Positions 21,962-30,408 are shown, counted from the first letter of the stretch. The stretch is DNA of 35,702 nt from Streptomyces sp. col6 (GCF_008042035.1 NZ_RDBL01000029.1:376846-412547); one strand, 5' to 3'. Numbers and translations: made by a program. The notes: a model not told the origin generated them from the sequence alone.

Positions 21962-24400
21962 CTACGCCCGCGCGCGGGCGCCCGTGCCGGTGCCCTTCAG
22001 CGCGTCCAGCGCGTACACGCAGCGGTCCTTGCTGCACGCGTACACCACGCCCCCCTGGGCCACGGGCGAGCCCGTGATCTCGCCGCCCGTGGCCAGCTTC
22101 CAGCGGAGCTGGCCGCCGGCGGCGTCGAGGGTGTACATGACGTGGTCCGCGGAGCCGAAGTGGACGCGGCCGTCGGCGACGACGGGGGCGCCGACCACCT
22201 CACCGCCGGCGGCGAACCGCCACTTCGGGGTGCCGGTGACCGCGTCGAGGGTGTAGAGCGCGCTGCCGCTGCCCACATGGACGTTGCCCGCGACGACGAG
22301 CACCGGTTCCGTCGACTGGCGGGCCTCCGTGGCGATGCGCCAGCGGTCCTTGCCGGTCGCGGCGTCCAGGGCGTACACCGTACCGAGGTAGTCCGCGAGG
22401 TAGACCCCGCCGCCGGTGACGGCCGGGCCCGGGGCGAAGGCGGGCGGGGACAGGAAGACCGCCGGGCACTCGAAGTGCCAGCGCACGTGCCCGGAGCCGA
22501 TGTCCACCGCGAGGACCCGCGTCCCGGCGGCGACGTACACATAGCCGTCCGGCGCGGGGGTGACCCGGACCGGGACCCCGCCGCAGGAGGCCGCGTCGCC
22601 GATGGGGTACGACCAGCGCTCGGCGCCGGTCCGGGCGTCGAGGGCCTTGAGGCGGGCGTCCTGCCAGACGTAGACCGTGCCGTCGTGGATGACCGGCCCG
22701 CCCTCCGGCGTCTCGAAGTCCGTCTGCGCGCCCGTGAGGTCCCACAGCTTCTCGCCGGTCGCGGCCTCCCAGGCCTGGATGCCGCCGCCCCGGGTCGCGG
22801 TGACGACCGTGCCCCGGTCGGCCTTGAGCGCGTACACCCAGGCATCCGTGCCCGTGCGCCACCGCTCGGCGCCGGTGGTGGCGTCCAGGGCGTAGAGGGA
22901 GGGGCCGTCCGACGCGTGGATGCGGCCGCCCTCGACGGCCATCGCCCAGGCGACGTCACGGGTCTTGAACTGGCGCCGCCCGTTGCCGGTGTCCAGCGCG
23001 TGGACCTCGAAGGACGTGACGTAGAGCAGGTCACCGACGACGACCGGCGTGCCCCACACGTCGTTGGACATGCGGAACCGCCAGGGCCGCCACCGCGCGG
23101 GCCCGGACTGCCCACTGTCGGGGGCCTGGGCGGGCGGCGGTACGGGGGCGGCGACCGAGGCCCCGGCCGGCGGGCGGACCCAGCCGGTCGCGGGCCCGGC
23201 GTCGGCACCGGCGGCCGAGGCGCGGACGTCCTGGGCGCGGGGCCCGGGGCCGATCGGCACCTGGGCGCCGGTCAGCCGCACCGGCCCCCCGGCGTCGGGC
23301 ACCGGCGCGGGCGGGGCCGGCGGGCGGGCCGGGGCCCCGCTGTGCCAGGGCCCGTCCCAGTCGGCGCCCGGCGGCTGGTGGGGCGCGGTCGGCCCGCCGT
23401 CGGAAGGGTGCCGACCGGGGCGCGCGGGGGACGGCTCGGCGCGGGAAGCGGCCGGACGCGCCGGCTCCGGGGCGGGCGGCGTGACCGGCGGGGCGGTGCG
23501 GCCACCGCCCCGGCGTCGCTCGATCAGCTCGGTCGCGGCGGCCGGCAGCCACGCGGAGGCCGTGCCGCCGTCGTCGTCACCGCCGCCGGAGGCGAAGAGG
23601 TGCGGGGCGAGCTGGGACTGGAGATCGGCCGGGCTGGGCCGCAGCGAGGGGTCCATCTGCATGCAGGAGTCGATCAGCGGGCGCAGGTCGTCCGGCAGGC
23701 CGGAGAGGTCGGGGCCCTCGCGCAGCAGCATGAACACCGTCTCGACCGGGTTGGCCCCCCGGTACGGCGCATGGCCCGTCGCCGCGAACACGAGCGTCGA
23801 GCCGAGCGAGAAGATGTCGCTGGCCCCCGTCACGCTCCGCGAGTCCCGCGCCTGCTCCGGAGACATGTACGCCGGTGTGCCGACGGCCACGTTGGTCATG
23901 GTGAGCCGGGTGTTGGAGACGCCGGAGGCGATGCCGAAGTCGATGACCCGGGGGCCGTCCTCCACGACGAGCACGTTCGACGGCTTCATGTCGCGGTGGA
24001 CGAGCTGCGCGCCGTGGATGGACTGCAGGGCCTCCGCGATGCCCGCCGCCAGCCAGCGCACCGCCTGGGTGGGCATCGGCCCGCACTCGTTCACGATCTC
24101 TTCGAGCGAGGGGGCCGGCACGTACGCGGTGGCGAGCCACGGCACGGCGGCGCGCGGGTCGGCGTCGACGACGGCGGCCGTGTAGAAGCCGCTCACGGCG
24201 CGCGCGGCCTCCACCTCGCGCGTGAAGCGCACCCGGAACAGCTGGTCCTCGGCCAGTTCCGTACGGACGGTCTTGATCGCCACCCGCCGGCCGGACGCCG
24301 ACCGGGCCAGATAGACCAGCCCCATGCCGCCGGCCCCGAGCCGTGCCAGCACCTCGAAGGGGCCGATCCGCCTCGGGTCGTGCTGCGTCAGCTGCTCCAC
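21962..24400 (-). CDS. Ser/Thr protein kinase with C-terminal PQQ-type beta-propeller
   Basis: An 812-aa protein. The N-terminal kinase has glycine loop LGAGGMGLVY, Lys43 in VAIKT, HRDMKPSN (135-142) and DFG (154-156). A Pro/Ala/Gly-rich linker (about 280-440) leads to a beta-propeller with repeated blades of the form LYALDATTGAERWR, LKALDARTGAERWS, VYALDAATGKDRWR and LYTLDAVTGTPKWR. These are PQQ/quinoprotein-like repeats that usually bind ligands or partners; here they may sense a signal. No membrane helix is apparent, unlike many receptor kinases. The GTG at 24400 follows GGGGAGGTGG by about 6 bases; longer in-frame starts look non-coding. The downstream kinase has a closely related catalytic domain, so the pair probably arose by duplication. 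Confidence 0.93.
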   Translation of the reverse strand: MEQLTQHDPRRIGPFEVLARLGAGGMGLVYLARSASGRRVAIKTVRTELAEDQLFRVRFTREVEAARAVSGFYTAAVVDADPRAAVPWLATAYVPAPSLEEIVNECGPMPTQAVRWLAAGIAEALQSIHGAQLVHRDMKPSNVLVVEDGPRVIDFGIASGVSNTRLTMTNVAVGTPAYMSPEQARDSRSVTGASDIFSLGSTLVFAATGHAPYRGANPVETVFMLLREGPDLSGLPDDLRPLIDSCMQMDPSLRPSPADLQSQLAPHLFASGGGDDDGGTASAWLPAAATELIERRRGGGRTAPPVTPPAPEPARPAASRAEPSPARPGRHPSDGGPTAPHQPPGADWDGPWHSGAPARPPAPPAPVPDAGGPVRLTGAQVPIGPGPRAQDVRASAAGADAGPATGWVRPPAGASVAAPVPPPAQAPDSGQSGPARWRPWRFRMSNDVWGTPVVVGDLLYVTSFEVHALDTGNGRRQFKTRDVAWAMAVEGGRIHASDGPSLYALDATTGAERWRTGTDAWVYALKADRGTVVTATRGGGIQAWEAATGEKLWDLTGAQTDFETPEGGPVIHDGTVYVWQDARLKALDARTGAERWSYPIGDAASCGGVPVRVTPAPDGYVYVAAGTRVLAVDIGSGHVRWHFECPAVFLSPPAFAPGPAVTGGGVYLADYLGTVYALDAATGKDRWRIATEARQSTEPVLVVAGNVHVGSGSALYTLDAVTGTPKWRFAAGGEVVGAPVVADGRVHFGSADHVMYTLDAAGGQLRWKLATGGEITGSPVAQGGVVYACSKDRCVYALDALKGTGTGARARA

Positions 24401-24550
24401 TACTTGCCACCTCCCCGTACGGACCTCAGGGCACAGAGGTCCGCGAAAATCCCGCCGTGTGCAGCGTCTCATCACTGGACGCCGCCCGGCGGCGCGCACC
24501 CCGATTGTTCCTGGCCGGGGCCCCGGTTGCGAACCCGGGGGCGGATCGGG

Positions 24551-24583
24551 GTGTCCTGTGCCACTCCGCCCGTATCAGGACAC
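24551..24583 (-). terminator. Possible terminator hairpin at the end of the VOC gene
   Basis: An 8-bp inverted repeat, 24551-24558 (gtgtcctg) against 24576-24583 (caggacac), with a 17-base loop, overlaps the last codons of the VOC gene. It is placed to end that transcript before the kinase start. The stem is short, so the call is tentative. Confidence 0.4.
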
Positions 24584-25372
24584 AGGCTCCTGAAGTACGG
24601 CGAACTCGGCGCCCTGGTCGTCCTGGAGGACCGCCATCCGCCCGTACGGGATGTCCAGCGGGGGTTCGGTGACCCGGCCGCCGAGGCGCTGGACGGTCCG
24701 CACCGTCTCGTCGCAGTCCGCGACGTTGAAGTAGTTCAGGAAGTGGCTGGGCAGCTCGGCCGGGAGCGCGTCCGTGATGACGCCGCGCCCGCCGACCGCC
24801 GTGTCGGGGCCGGGTTCGGTGCCGGGCGGGGACCACGTACGGAAGTCGACGCGGTGCTCGTCGGTGTCCGGGACGCCCGGGGGCGAGTCGTCGACGTCCG
24901 CGCAGCGGAAGCCGAAGACCTCCTCGTAGAAGGGGTCGACGCGCTCCTTGGACCGGGTGTGGACCTCGGTCCAGCAGAAGGAGCCGGGCTCGTTCTGCTT
25001 CCGGAAGCCCGCGCGCTCGCCGGCCTGCCAGAGGCCGAAGACCGCGCCGGCCGGGTCGGCGGCCTGGGCGAGCACCCCGTCCCGGCCGGCCGCGACCGGT
25101 TCGGTGATCACTTGGCCGCCGGCCGCGCGGACCCGGGCGACGGAGGCCTTGATGTCGTCGGTCGCGAAGTAGACACCCCAGGCGGTCGGCATCCGGCCGT
25201 CCTTCTTCGCGGCCAGCGCGGCGACGAGCCTGCCGCCGCTGAGGGCGTCGGCGCGGGGGCCGTCCGGCCGGAAGGTCCAGCCGAACAGCTCGCCGTAGAA
25301 GCGCTTGCCCGCTTCCAGGTCGGGGAGCTGTACATCCACCCAGCACGGTGCGGACTGCGCGAATGCGGCCAT
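24575..25372 (-). CDS. VOC-superfamily (glyoxalase/bleomycin-resistance fold) protein, two domains
   Basis: A 265-aa protein with two VOC modules in tandem. The first is about 10-125 (CWVDVQLPDLEAGKRFYGEL, then a GLWQAGERAGF end) and the second about 130-260 (FCWTEVHTRSKERVDPFYEE, then HFLNYFNVADCDET, then FAVLQEP). Such proteins bind a divalent metal and act as lyases, dioxygenases or drug-binding proteins; which applies is not clear. The ATG at 25372 is preferred for AAGGAT about 10 bases upstream; an ATG at 25399 is an alternative. It is transcribed divergently from the TetR gene across a region with DnaA-box-like sites. Confidence 0.88.
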   Translation of the reverse strand: MAAFAQSAPCWVDVQLPDLEAGKRFYGELFGWTFRPDGPRADALSGGRLVAALAAKKDGRMPTAWGVYFATDDIKASVARVRAAGGQVITEPVAAGRDGVLAQAADPAGAVFGLWQAGERAGFRKQNEPGSFCWTEVHTRSKERVDPFYEEVFGFRCADVDDSPPGVPDTDEHRVDFRTWSPPGTEPGPDTAVGGRGVITDALPAELPSHFLNYFNVADCDETVRTVQRLGGRVTEPPLDIPYGRMAVLQDDQGAEFAVLQEPVS

Positions 25373-25489
25373 GGGCCCGGATCCTTCCATCGTCATGGTG
25401 ACGCCCGTCACACTCACGGTAGCTTCGTGCCGCACGGGGCGCGTCCCGGAACCTCCCCGGACCCTCCGAAGCGAACGCGGGTTCGAAAG

Positions 25490-25544
25490 TTATCCACCGA
25501 AGTTATCCACAGGCTGTTAATAACACTCATCACACTGTGGGCAA
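25490..25544. promoter_or_regulatory. Cluster of DnaA-box-like sites
   Basis: TTATCCACC (25490-25498) and TTATCCACA (25503-25511) are direct repeats 13 bp apart, and TGTGGGCAA (25536-25544) is an inverted TTGCCCACA. TTATCCACA is the classical DnaA box and TTGTCCACA the Streptomyces preference, so one site is perfect and the others have one mismatch. An AT-rich patch (gttaataac) lies between. The site is in the VOC-TetR intergenic region, not at a dnaA/dnaN locus, so it is not the chromosomal origin as such. Confidence 0.6.
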
Positions 25545-25612
25545 CGCGGGGTCGGAGCGGGGGTCGGAGCCGGGCCGGAGCGGGGCCGGAGCAGGCCCCA
25601 TTCCCCATTTGC

Positions 25613-25622
25613 TTCGGCCGAA
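25613..25622. promoter_or_regulatory. Palindrome upstream of the TetR gene, possible operator
   Basis: TTCGGCCGAA is a perfect 10-bp palindrome 34 bases before the TetR start, overlapping the expected promoter. A TetR protein often represses its own promoter through such a site. A 10-bp palindrome occurs often by chance, so the call is weak. Confidence 0.3.
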
Positions 25623-25656
25623 TCGCGCTCCGATCACCCGTCGGTAAGCTGACGGC

Positions 25657-26304
25657 ATGACAGGACAAGTACGCACCGTCGACGGCCGCGTGGCCGGTCG
25701 GCGCGGTCAGGCGACGCGGCAGAAGCTGCTCGACTGCCTCAGCGAGATGCTCAGCTCCTCGCCGTACCGGGACGTCAAAGTCATCGACGTCGCCCGGAAG
25801 GCCGGGACTTCACCTGCGACTTTCTACCAGTACTTCCCCGACGTCGAGGGCGCTGTTCTCGAACTCGCCGAAGACGTGGCGAAGGAGGGTGCCGGAATGA
25901 CCGAACTGGTCGCCGGACGCTCCTGGGTCGGCAAGTCGGGCTGGCAGACCTCCGAACAACTCGTGGAGGGCTTCCTCGACTTCTGGCGGCGCAACGACGC
26001 GATCCTGCGCGTGATCGACCTCGGGGCGGCCGAGGGCGACAAGCGGTTCAACAAGATCCGCATGAAGATCCTCAACTCCGTCACCGGCTCCCTCACAGAG
26101 TCCGTGAAGGAGCTCCAGGCCAAGGGCAAGGTCGACAAGGACGTCAGCGCCGCCGCGATGGCGGGCTCCCTGGTCGTCATGCTCGCCGGTGTCGCCTCGC
26201 ACCAGAAGGGCTTCACCGCCTGGGGCGTCAAGCAGGCCGAACTCAAGCCGAATCTGGCCCTGTTGGTGCATCTCGGCATCACCGGCAAGAAGCCCACCAA
26301 GTAG
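25657..26304 (+). CDS. TetR-family transcriptional regulator
   Basis: A 215-aa repressor-type protein. The N-terminal helix-turn-helix (about 20-65) has ATRQKLLDCLSEML, VIDVARKAGTSPATFYQYF and then the usual transition to a helical ligand-binding domain. The ligand and targets are unknown. The C-terminal half contains GFLDFWRRNDAILRVIDL, which resembles the KstR/FadR-like TetR groups, but I cannot assign it. The ATG at 25657 has TAAGCT 6 bases before it and no Shine-Dalgarno sequence, suggesting a leaderless message. A strong hairpin follows. The VOC gene is divergent and is a natural candidate target. Confidence 0.93.
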   Translation: MTGQVRTVDGRVAGRRGQATRQKLLDCLSEMLSSSPYRDVKVIDVARKAGTSPATFYQYFPDVEGAVLELAEDVAKEGAGMTELVAGRSWVGKSGWQTSEQLVEGFLDFWRRNDAILRVIDLGAAEGDKRFNKIRMKILNSVTGSLTESVKELQAKGKVDKDVSAAAMAGSLVVMLAGVASHQKGFTAWGVKQAELKPNLALLVHLGITGKKPTK

Positions 26305-26361
26305 CGCGCACCCCCGCTGGGGCGACGCGCGGCGATCCCGGCGCCCCCAGGTCCTGTCTCA

Positions 26362-26395
26362 CCGACGGCGGACCACGCCTGTGGTCCGCCGTCGG
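26362..26395 (+). terminator. Strong hairpin terminator after the TetR gene
   Basis: Perfect 15-bp GC-rich stem, 26362-26376 against 26381-26395, with a 4-base loop (gcct), 57 bases after the TetR stop and before the PNPOx gene. No U-run follows. Confidence 0.88.
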
Positions 26396-26452
26396 CGTAT
26401 CCGGACCGGGTCCGGGCGGGGCCGGACCGTCACCCGGCGTAGCGTCGGCCGT

Positions 26453-27151
26453 ATGACCGACGCACTCGATCCCGCCACCCGGCAGTCCTTCCTCGGCCTG
26501 CTGCACGCCCAGCGCGTCTGGGACACCGATCTCCCCGCCTTCGGCCCGGAGGGCGCACCACTCACGCCGCACGCCCTCTTCTTCGACTGGTTCGCCGAGG
26601 CCGTCGCCGCCGGGCAGGCCGAGCCGCACACCATGCATCTGGCCACCGTGGACCCCGACGGCCTGCCCGACGTACGGACGCTGATGCTGCACGACGTGGA
26701 CGAGCGGGGCTGGCACTTCGCCACGCACTCCACCAGCGCGAAGGGCGGCCAGCTCGCCGCCCGTCCGTACGCCGCGCTCGGCTTCTACTGGCCCGCGCAG
26801 GGACGGCAGGTCCGCATCCGGGGCGCCGTCACCGCCTGCCCCACGGCCGAGAGCTCCGCCGACCTGCACGCCCGCTCGACCGGGGCCCTCGCTTCCGCCC
26901 TGGTCGGGCACCAGAGCGAGATCCTGGACTCACCGGCCGACCTCGCCCGCGCCTCCGACGCCGCCTGGGACCGGGCCCGCGAGGAGCCGGACGCGGAGGT
27001 GGAGAGCTGGACGCGGTACGTGGTCGAGCCGCGCGAGGCGGAGTTCTTCCAGGGCGATGCCCGCCGCCGCCACATCCGCCTGCGGTACCGCCGCACGGCC
27101 GACCCGGCGACGGGGGCGGGGGCGTGGGAGCGGGAGCTGCTGTGGCCGTGA
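26453..27151 (+). CDS. Pyridoxamine 5'-phosphate oxidase-like FMN protein
   Basis: A 232-aa split-barrel flavoprotein. Visible PNPOx features: MHLATVDPDGLPDVRTLMLHDVD (family 'dG.P..R.v.l' segment), FATHSTSAKGGQLAARPYAALGFYWP, QVRIRGAVTACP, and the C-terminal RRHIRLRYRR, close to the PdxH_C end. The family oxidises pyridoxamine- or pyridoxine-5'-phosphate to pyridoxal phosphate using FMN, but many actinobacterial members act on other substrates. The ATG at 26453 has TAGCGT 7 bases upstream and no ribosome binding site, so a leaderless transcript is likely. It converges on the ferredoxin gene across a repeat pair. Confidence 0.85.
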   Translation: MTDALDPATRQSFLGLLHAQRVWDTDLPAFGPEGAPLTPHALFFDWFAEAVAAGQAEPHTMHLATVDPDGLPDVRTLMLHDVDERGWHFATHSTSAKGGQLAARPYAALGFYWPAQGRQVRIRGAVTACPTAESSADLHARSTGALASALVGHQSEILDSPADLARASDAAWDRAREEPDAEVESWTRYVVEPREAEFFQGDARRRHIRLRYRRTADPATGAGAWERELLWP

Positions 27152-27161
27152 GCGGCGAACC

Positions 27162-27266
27162 CAGCCGGTCCGGCGCGTGAGGACGAAAGCGGTCATCGGG
27201 CGGCCCCGGAGCCCCGGTGCGACGCCCGCCAGGGCAACGGTTTCCGTCCTCACACGCCGGACGGCC
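27162..27266. repeat. Facing pair of Streptomyces-type palindromic repeats
   Basis: A plus-sense copy (27162-27192; core cagccggtccggcg, then gtgaggacgaaagcgg) and an inverted copy (27238-27266; core tccgtcctcac, then acgccggacggcc) are the same family as the units at 21644-21897. They sit between convergent genes and can form a long hairpin. The inverted copy supplies the ferredoxin stop codon and its last residues. Confidence 0.8.
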
Positions 27267-27453
27267 CGGGGTCGCCGCCCGCGCTGATCGCCCCCACCGG
27301 GCACGCCCGGACCGCCTCCGCCACCATCGGGCCCGGCTCCGCCTCCGGCAGGAGTTCGCTCAGGCCGTCGTCGTCCTGGGTGAAGACCTTCGGGGCGGCC
27401 AGGGCGCACTGCCCGGCGCCGATGCACACGTCCTTGTCGATGTCGATCCGCAT
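27250..27453 (-). CDS. [3Fe-4S] ferredoxin
   Basis: A 67-aa ferredoxin with the [3Fe-4S] cysteine pattern: Cys10, Cys16 (CIGAGQC) and Cys51 in CPVGAI; the fourth cysteine of the [4Fe-4S] type is replaced. Such small ferredoxins pass electrons to the neighbouring cytochrome P450 in Streptomyces. The ATG at 27453 follows GGAGGAGGG. It lies 17 bases after the P450 gene on the same strand, so they form one operon. A reductase gene is not nearby. The C-terminus (GDPGPSGV) comes from a palindromic repeat. Confidence 0.93.
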   Translation of the reverse strand: MRIDIDKDVCIGAGQCALAAPKVFTQDDDGLSELLPEAEPGPMVAEAVRACPVGAISAGGDPGPSGV

Positions 27454-27470
27454 GGCGGTTCCCTCCTCCT

Positions 27471-28676
27471 TCACCAGGTCACCGGCAGTTCCAGCAGGCC
27501 CTGGATCGTGTCGCCCGGCTTGACCGGGACCTCGTCCGGTTCGACCGCGAGCCGCAGGCCCGGCAGGCGGCGGAAGAGGGCGGGCAGCGCGATCTCCAGT
27601 TCGGCGCGGGCGAGGTTCTGGCCCAGGCACTGGTGGATCCCGAAGCCGAACGCCACGTGGCCCCGCGCCTCGCGCCCGAGGTCCAGCGCGTCCGGTTCCG
27701 CGTAGACGGAGGCGTCCCGGTTGATCACGGCGGTGGACAGCAGCACTCCGTCCCCGGCCCGCAGCGTCTCCCCGCCGATCTCGATGTCCTCCACCGCCAC
27801 CCGGGAGAGCCCGTCCGCGATGGACAGGAAGCGCAGCAGTTCCTCCACGGCGGCCGGCACCGCGGCCGCGTCGCCGCCGGTCAGCCGTGCCAGCTGGTCC
27901 GGGTGCCGGAGCAGCGTGAACGTGCCGAGCGAGATCATGTTCGCGGTCGTCTCGTGACCGGCCACGAGCAGGATCTCGGCCAGCCGGACCAGCTCCTCCC
28001 CGCCCATCGCCCCCGTCTCCAGGTGCTTGGCGATCAGCTCGTCCAGCAGCCCGTCCCCCGGGTCGCGCCGCTTGAGCGCGATCAGGTCGCGGAAGTACGC
28101 GTCCAGATCCTCCCGGGCCGCGACCACGTCCGACGGCTCGGGCCCACGCAGCAGCCTGCGCGAGCGGTCCTCGAAGAAGTCGTGGTCCGCGTACGGCACA
28201 CCGAGGAGCGCGCAGATGACCATGGACGGCACCGGCAGCGCGAACGCGTCGACCAGTTCGGCCGGCGGCCCCTGTTCCTCCATCGCGTCCAGCAGCCGGT
28301 CCACGGTCTCCTGGATGCGGGGCCGCAGCTCCGCCGTGCGCCGGAGCGTGAAGCTCGGGATCAGCATCCGGCGCTGGGCGTTGTGCTCCGGGTCGTCGAC
28401 CCCGAGCAGTTCCACGCGCCGCTGCTTGACGGCCGCCAGCCGGGGCGCGAACAGCGGGAAATCCGGGTGCGCGCGGTCGGAGGACAGCCGGGGGTCGGCG
28501 AGGAGTGCCCGCGCCTCGGCGTGGCCGGTGACCAGCCACACCGTACGGCCGTCGAAGAGGCGGACGCGGGACACCGACCGCTGGCCACGGCTCGCGCTCG
28601 GGTAGCCGGTGGGCGGGTGGTAGGGACAGGTGCGGTCCTGCGGGAAGGCAAGGGGCTCGGACTGGGTCTCTGTCAT
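27471..28676 (-). CDS. Cytochrome P450, CYP105-like
   Basis: A 401-aa soluble P450 monooxygenase. I-helix motif AGHETT (239-244), ExxR in EELLR (278-282), heme loop FGFGIHQCLGQNLA with the axial Cys350, and the N-terminal FPQDRTCPYHPP and LLGVDDPEHNAQRRML segments. These resemble what I recall of the CYP105D group (SoyC-type), which oxidises a wide range of xenobiotics and secondary metabolites. The substrate is unknown. The ATG at 28676 follows GAGGTCCG; a longer in-frame start at 28739 is less likely. It is co-transcribed with the ferredoxin that would feed it electrons, and a palindromic operator-like site lies upstream. Confidence 0.95.
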   Translation of the reverse strand: MTETQSEPLAFPQDRTCPYHPPTGYPSASRGQRSVSRVRLFDGRTVWLVTGHAEARALLADPRLSSDRAHPDFPLFAPRLAAVKQRRVELLGVDDPEHNAQRRMLIPSFTLRRTAELRPRIQETVDRLLDAMEEQGPPAELVDAFALPVPSMVICALLGVPYADHDFFEDRSRRLLRGPEPSDVVAAREDLDAYFRDLIALKRRDPGDGLLDELIAKHLETGAMGGEELVRLAEILLVAGHETTANMISLGTFTLLRHPDQLARLTGGDAAAVPAAVEELLRFLSIADGLSRVAVEDIEIGGETLRAGDGVLLSTAVINRDASVYAEPDALDLGREARGHVAFGFGIHQCLGQNLARAELEIALPALFRRLPGLRLAVEPDEVPVKPGDTIQGLLELPVTW

Positions 28677-28723
28677 GACGGACCTCGCAACGAGGGGGGT
28701 GTGGTCCTGCCGATCACCTTCAC

Positions 28724-28742
28724 TAGATGCCCCGGGCATCTA
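28724..28742. promoter_or_regulatory. Palindromic operator-like site upstream of the P450 gene
   Basis: TAGATGCCC and GGGCATCTA are 9-bp arms around one central C, 47 bases before the P450 start and 104 bases before the htpX start. The symmetry and location in the divergent promoter region fit a repressor site for the P450-ferredoxin operon. The regulator is not adjacent. Confidence 0.55.
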
Positions 28743-28846
28743 CTTGGGGTAGGTGATGTTCGGCCAACCCGGGCGAATGGAGCGAGAGCATCCGTTTTCA
28801 GCCGCCGAGGAGCACCATGGAGACAGGCGAGGACTGGAGGTCGTCC

Positions 28847-29758
28847 ATGGCCGGAACCCGTAGCCGGTACGCCACCGACCGTGGCCTGACCACCCGCATG
28901 GTGACGACCATGTTCCTGATCGGGCTGCTGTACGTGGTGCTGGTCGGCGTGCTCCTGGCCGTGCTGCGCGGGGCCTGGCCGATCATCCTGGTCCTGACCG
29001 GCGGCATGTTCGTCGCCCAGTTCTGGTTCAGTGACCGGATCGCGGCGTTCAGCATGGGCGCCCGGGAGGTCTCCCCCGCCGAGGCGCCCGAGCTGCACGG
29101 TGCGATCGACCGGATCTGCGCTCTTGCCGACATGCCGAAACCACGCGTGGCCATCGCGGAGAGCGATGTGCCGAACGCCTTCGCGACGGGGCGCAGCCAG
29201 AAGTCCTCGCTCGTCTGCGCCACGACGGGCCTGCTGCGCAGGCTGGAGCCGGAGGAGCTGGAGGGCGTCCTCGCGCACGAGATGTCGCACGTGGCGCACC
29301 GCGATGTCGCCGTGATGACCATCGCCTCGTTCCTCGGCGTCCTGGCCGGGATCATCACCCGGGTCGCGCTGTGGGGCGGCTTCGCCCGCAACAGCCGCAG
29401 CAACGACCCGATGGGCATCCTGATCCTGCTGATTCCGCTGGTCAGCGCGGTCGTCTACGCCCTGAGCTTCCTGCTCACCCGGGTGCTCTCCCGCTACCGC
29501 GAGCTGTCCGCCGACCGCACGGCCGCCCTGCTGACCGGCCGCCCCTCGGCCCTGGCCTCCGCGCTCACCAAGGTGAGCGGCCAGATGGCCCGGATTCCGA
29601 CGGAGGACCTGCGGAAGGCGGAGCCGTACAACGCCTTCTACTTCGTCCCGGCCTTCGCCTCGAAGGAGAGCATCGGCCGACTGCTCTCCACCCACCCGAC
29701 GCTCGAACAGCGCCTCGACCAGCTGGCCCGCATCTCGGCCGACCTGTCCCGCCCGTGA
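28847..29758 (+). CDS. htpX: HtpX-family membrane zinc metalloprotease
   Basis: A 303-aa M48B protease that degrades damaged membrane proteins. Two N-terminal helices (about 19-40 and 44-60), zinc site HEMSH (144-148) in VLAHEMSHVAHRD, third ligand Glu219 in ELSADRTAA, and two more hydrophobic stretches (about 154-177 and 190-211). The active site faces the cytoplasm in known HtpX. The ATG at 28847 has GGAGGTCG upstream; an in-frame ATG at 28817 (GAGGAG upstream) would add 10 residues. It is followed by pspAB after 50 bp, a pairing usual in actinobacteria and linked to envelope stress. Confidence 0.93.
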   Translation: MAGTRSRYATDRGLTTRMVTTMFLIGLLYVVLVGVLLAVLRGAWPIILVLTGGMFVAQFWFSDRIAAFSMGAREVSPAEAPELHGAIDRICALADMPKPRVAIAESDVPNAFATGRSQKSSLVCATTGLLRRLEPEELEGVLAHEMSHVAHRDVAVMTIASFLGVLAGIITRVALWGGFARNSRSNDPMGILILLIPLVSAVVYALSFLLTRVLSRYRELSADRTAALLTGRPSALASALTKVSGQMARIPTEDLRKAEPYNAFYFVPAFASKESIGRLLSTHPTLEQRLDQLARISADLSRP

Positions 29759-29808
29759 GCCCGTCCCCCCGTCGCCCGTAAGGCCGTCCCGGCCGTAAGG
29801 AGTCCCCC

Positions 29809-30393
29809 GTGGGCCTGCTCGACACGATCCTGGGCCGCAGCAAGCCGGTCCGCCCCGACCTCGACCAGCTCTTCGCCGTCCCCTCCGCCGCGCTGACCCT
29901 CCAGGCCGCGACGGGCCTCGTGCCGACGGGCCTGGGCTCGGTGTGTTTCGCGGGCGTGGAGGGCTCCGCCTTCGCCCGGGTCCGGCAGGACGTACGCGAA
30001 CTGCTCGACGCGGATACGGTGCGCGGCGGCGTCCCGGTGGAGTTCAGCCGCGACGCGTACGGCTACACCTGGCTCCTCGCCCGGCAGGCGCCCGAGGATA
30101 CGGCGGCCCTGGTCAACGACCTGCACGCGGTGAACACCCTGCTCCAGGACGGCGGCTTCGGCCCGCAGCTGCTGTGCTCGCTGGTGGGCTTCCGGGACGA
30201 CCGGGGGCGGGCGCTGGCGCTGGTGTATCTGTACAAGCGCGGCACGTTCTACCCGTTCGCCCCGGTCCCGGGCGGCGCCGAGAAGCGCGACAACCAGCTG
30301 GAGCTGGAGGTCCGGGCCGCGCTGGGGGACGACCTGCGCGTGGAGCAGGACCTGGCGCGCTGGTTCCCGGTGTGGGGCGCGCCGGGGCTGTGA
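29809..30393 (+). CDS. pspAB: PspA-associated protein PspAB
   Basis: A 194-aa protein starting MGLLDTILGRSKPVRPDLDQLFAVPSAA, with RDAYGYTWLLAR and ALVYLYKRGTFYPFAP; this is the family annotated as PspA-associated protein PspAB, commonly downstream of htpX in actinobacteria. Its molecular role is not established; it is connected with the phage-shock/envelope response by association. The GTG start at 29809 follows AAGGAG. No PspA gene is in the window. It converges with the DUF4157 gene 15 bases away. Confidence 0.87.
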   Translation: MGLLDTILGRSKPVRPDLDQLFAVPSAALTLQAATGLVPTGLGSVCFAGVEGSAFARVRQDVRELLDADTVRGGVPVEFSRDAYGYTWLLARQAPEDTAALVNDLHAVNTLLQDGGFGPQLLCSLVGFRDDRGRALALVYLYKRGTFYPFAPVPGGAEKRDNQLELEVRAALGDDLRVEQDLARWFPVWGAPGL

Positions 30394-30408
30394 GCGGCGG
30401 CCCGACGG

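Noticed and set aside
25490..25544. Chromosomal or plasmid replication origin
   Set aside because: Only three DnaA-like boxes and no dnaA, dnaN, parA or rep gene nearby; a full Streptomyces oriC has many boxes.
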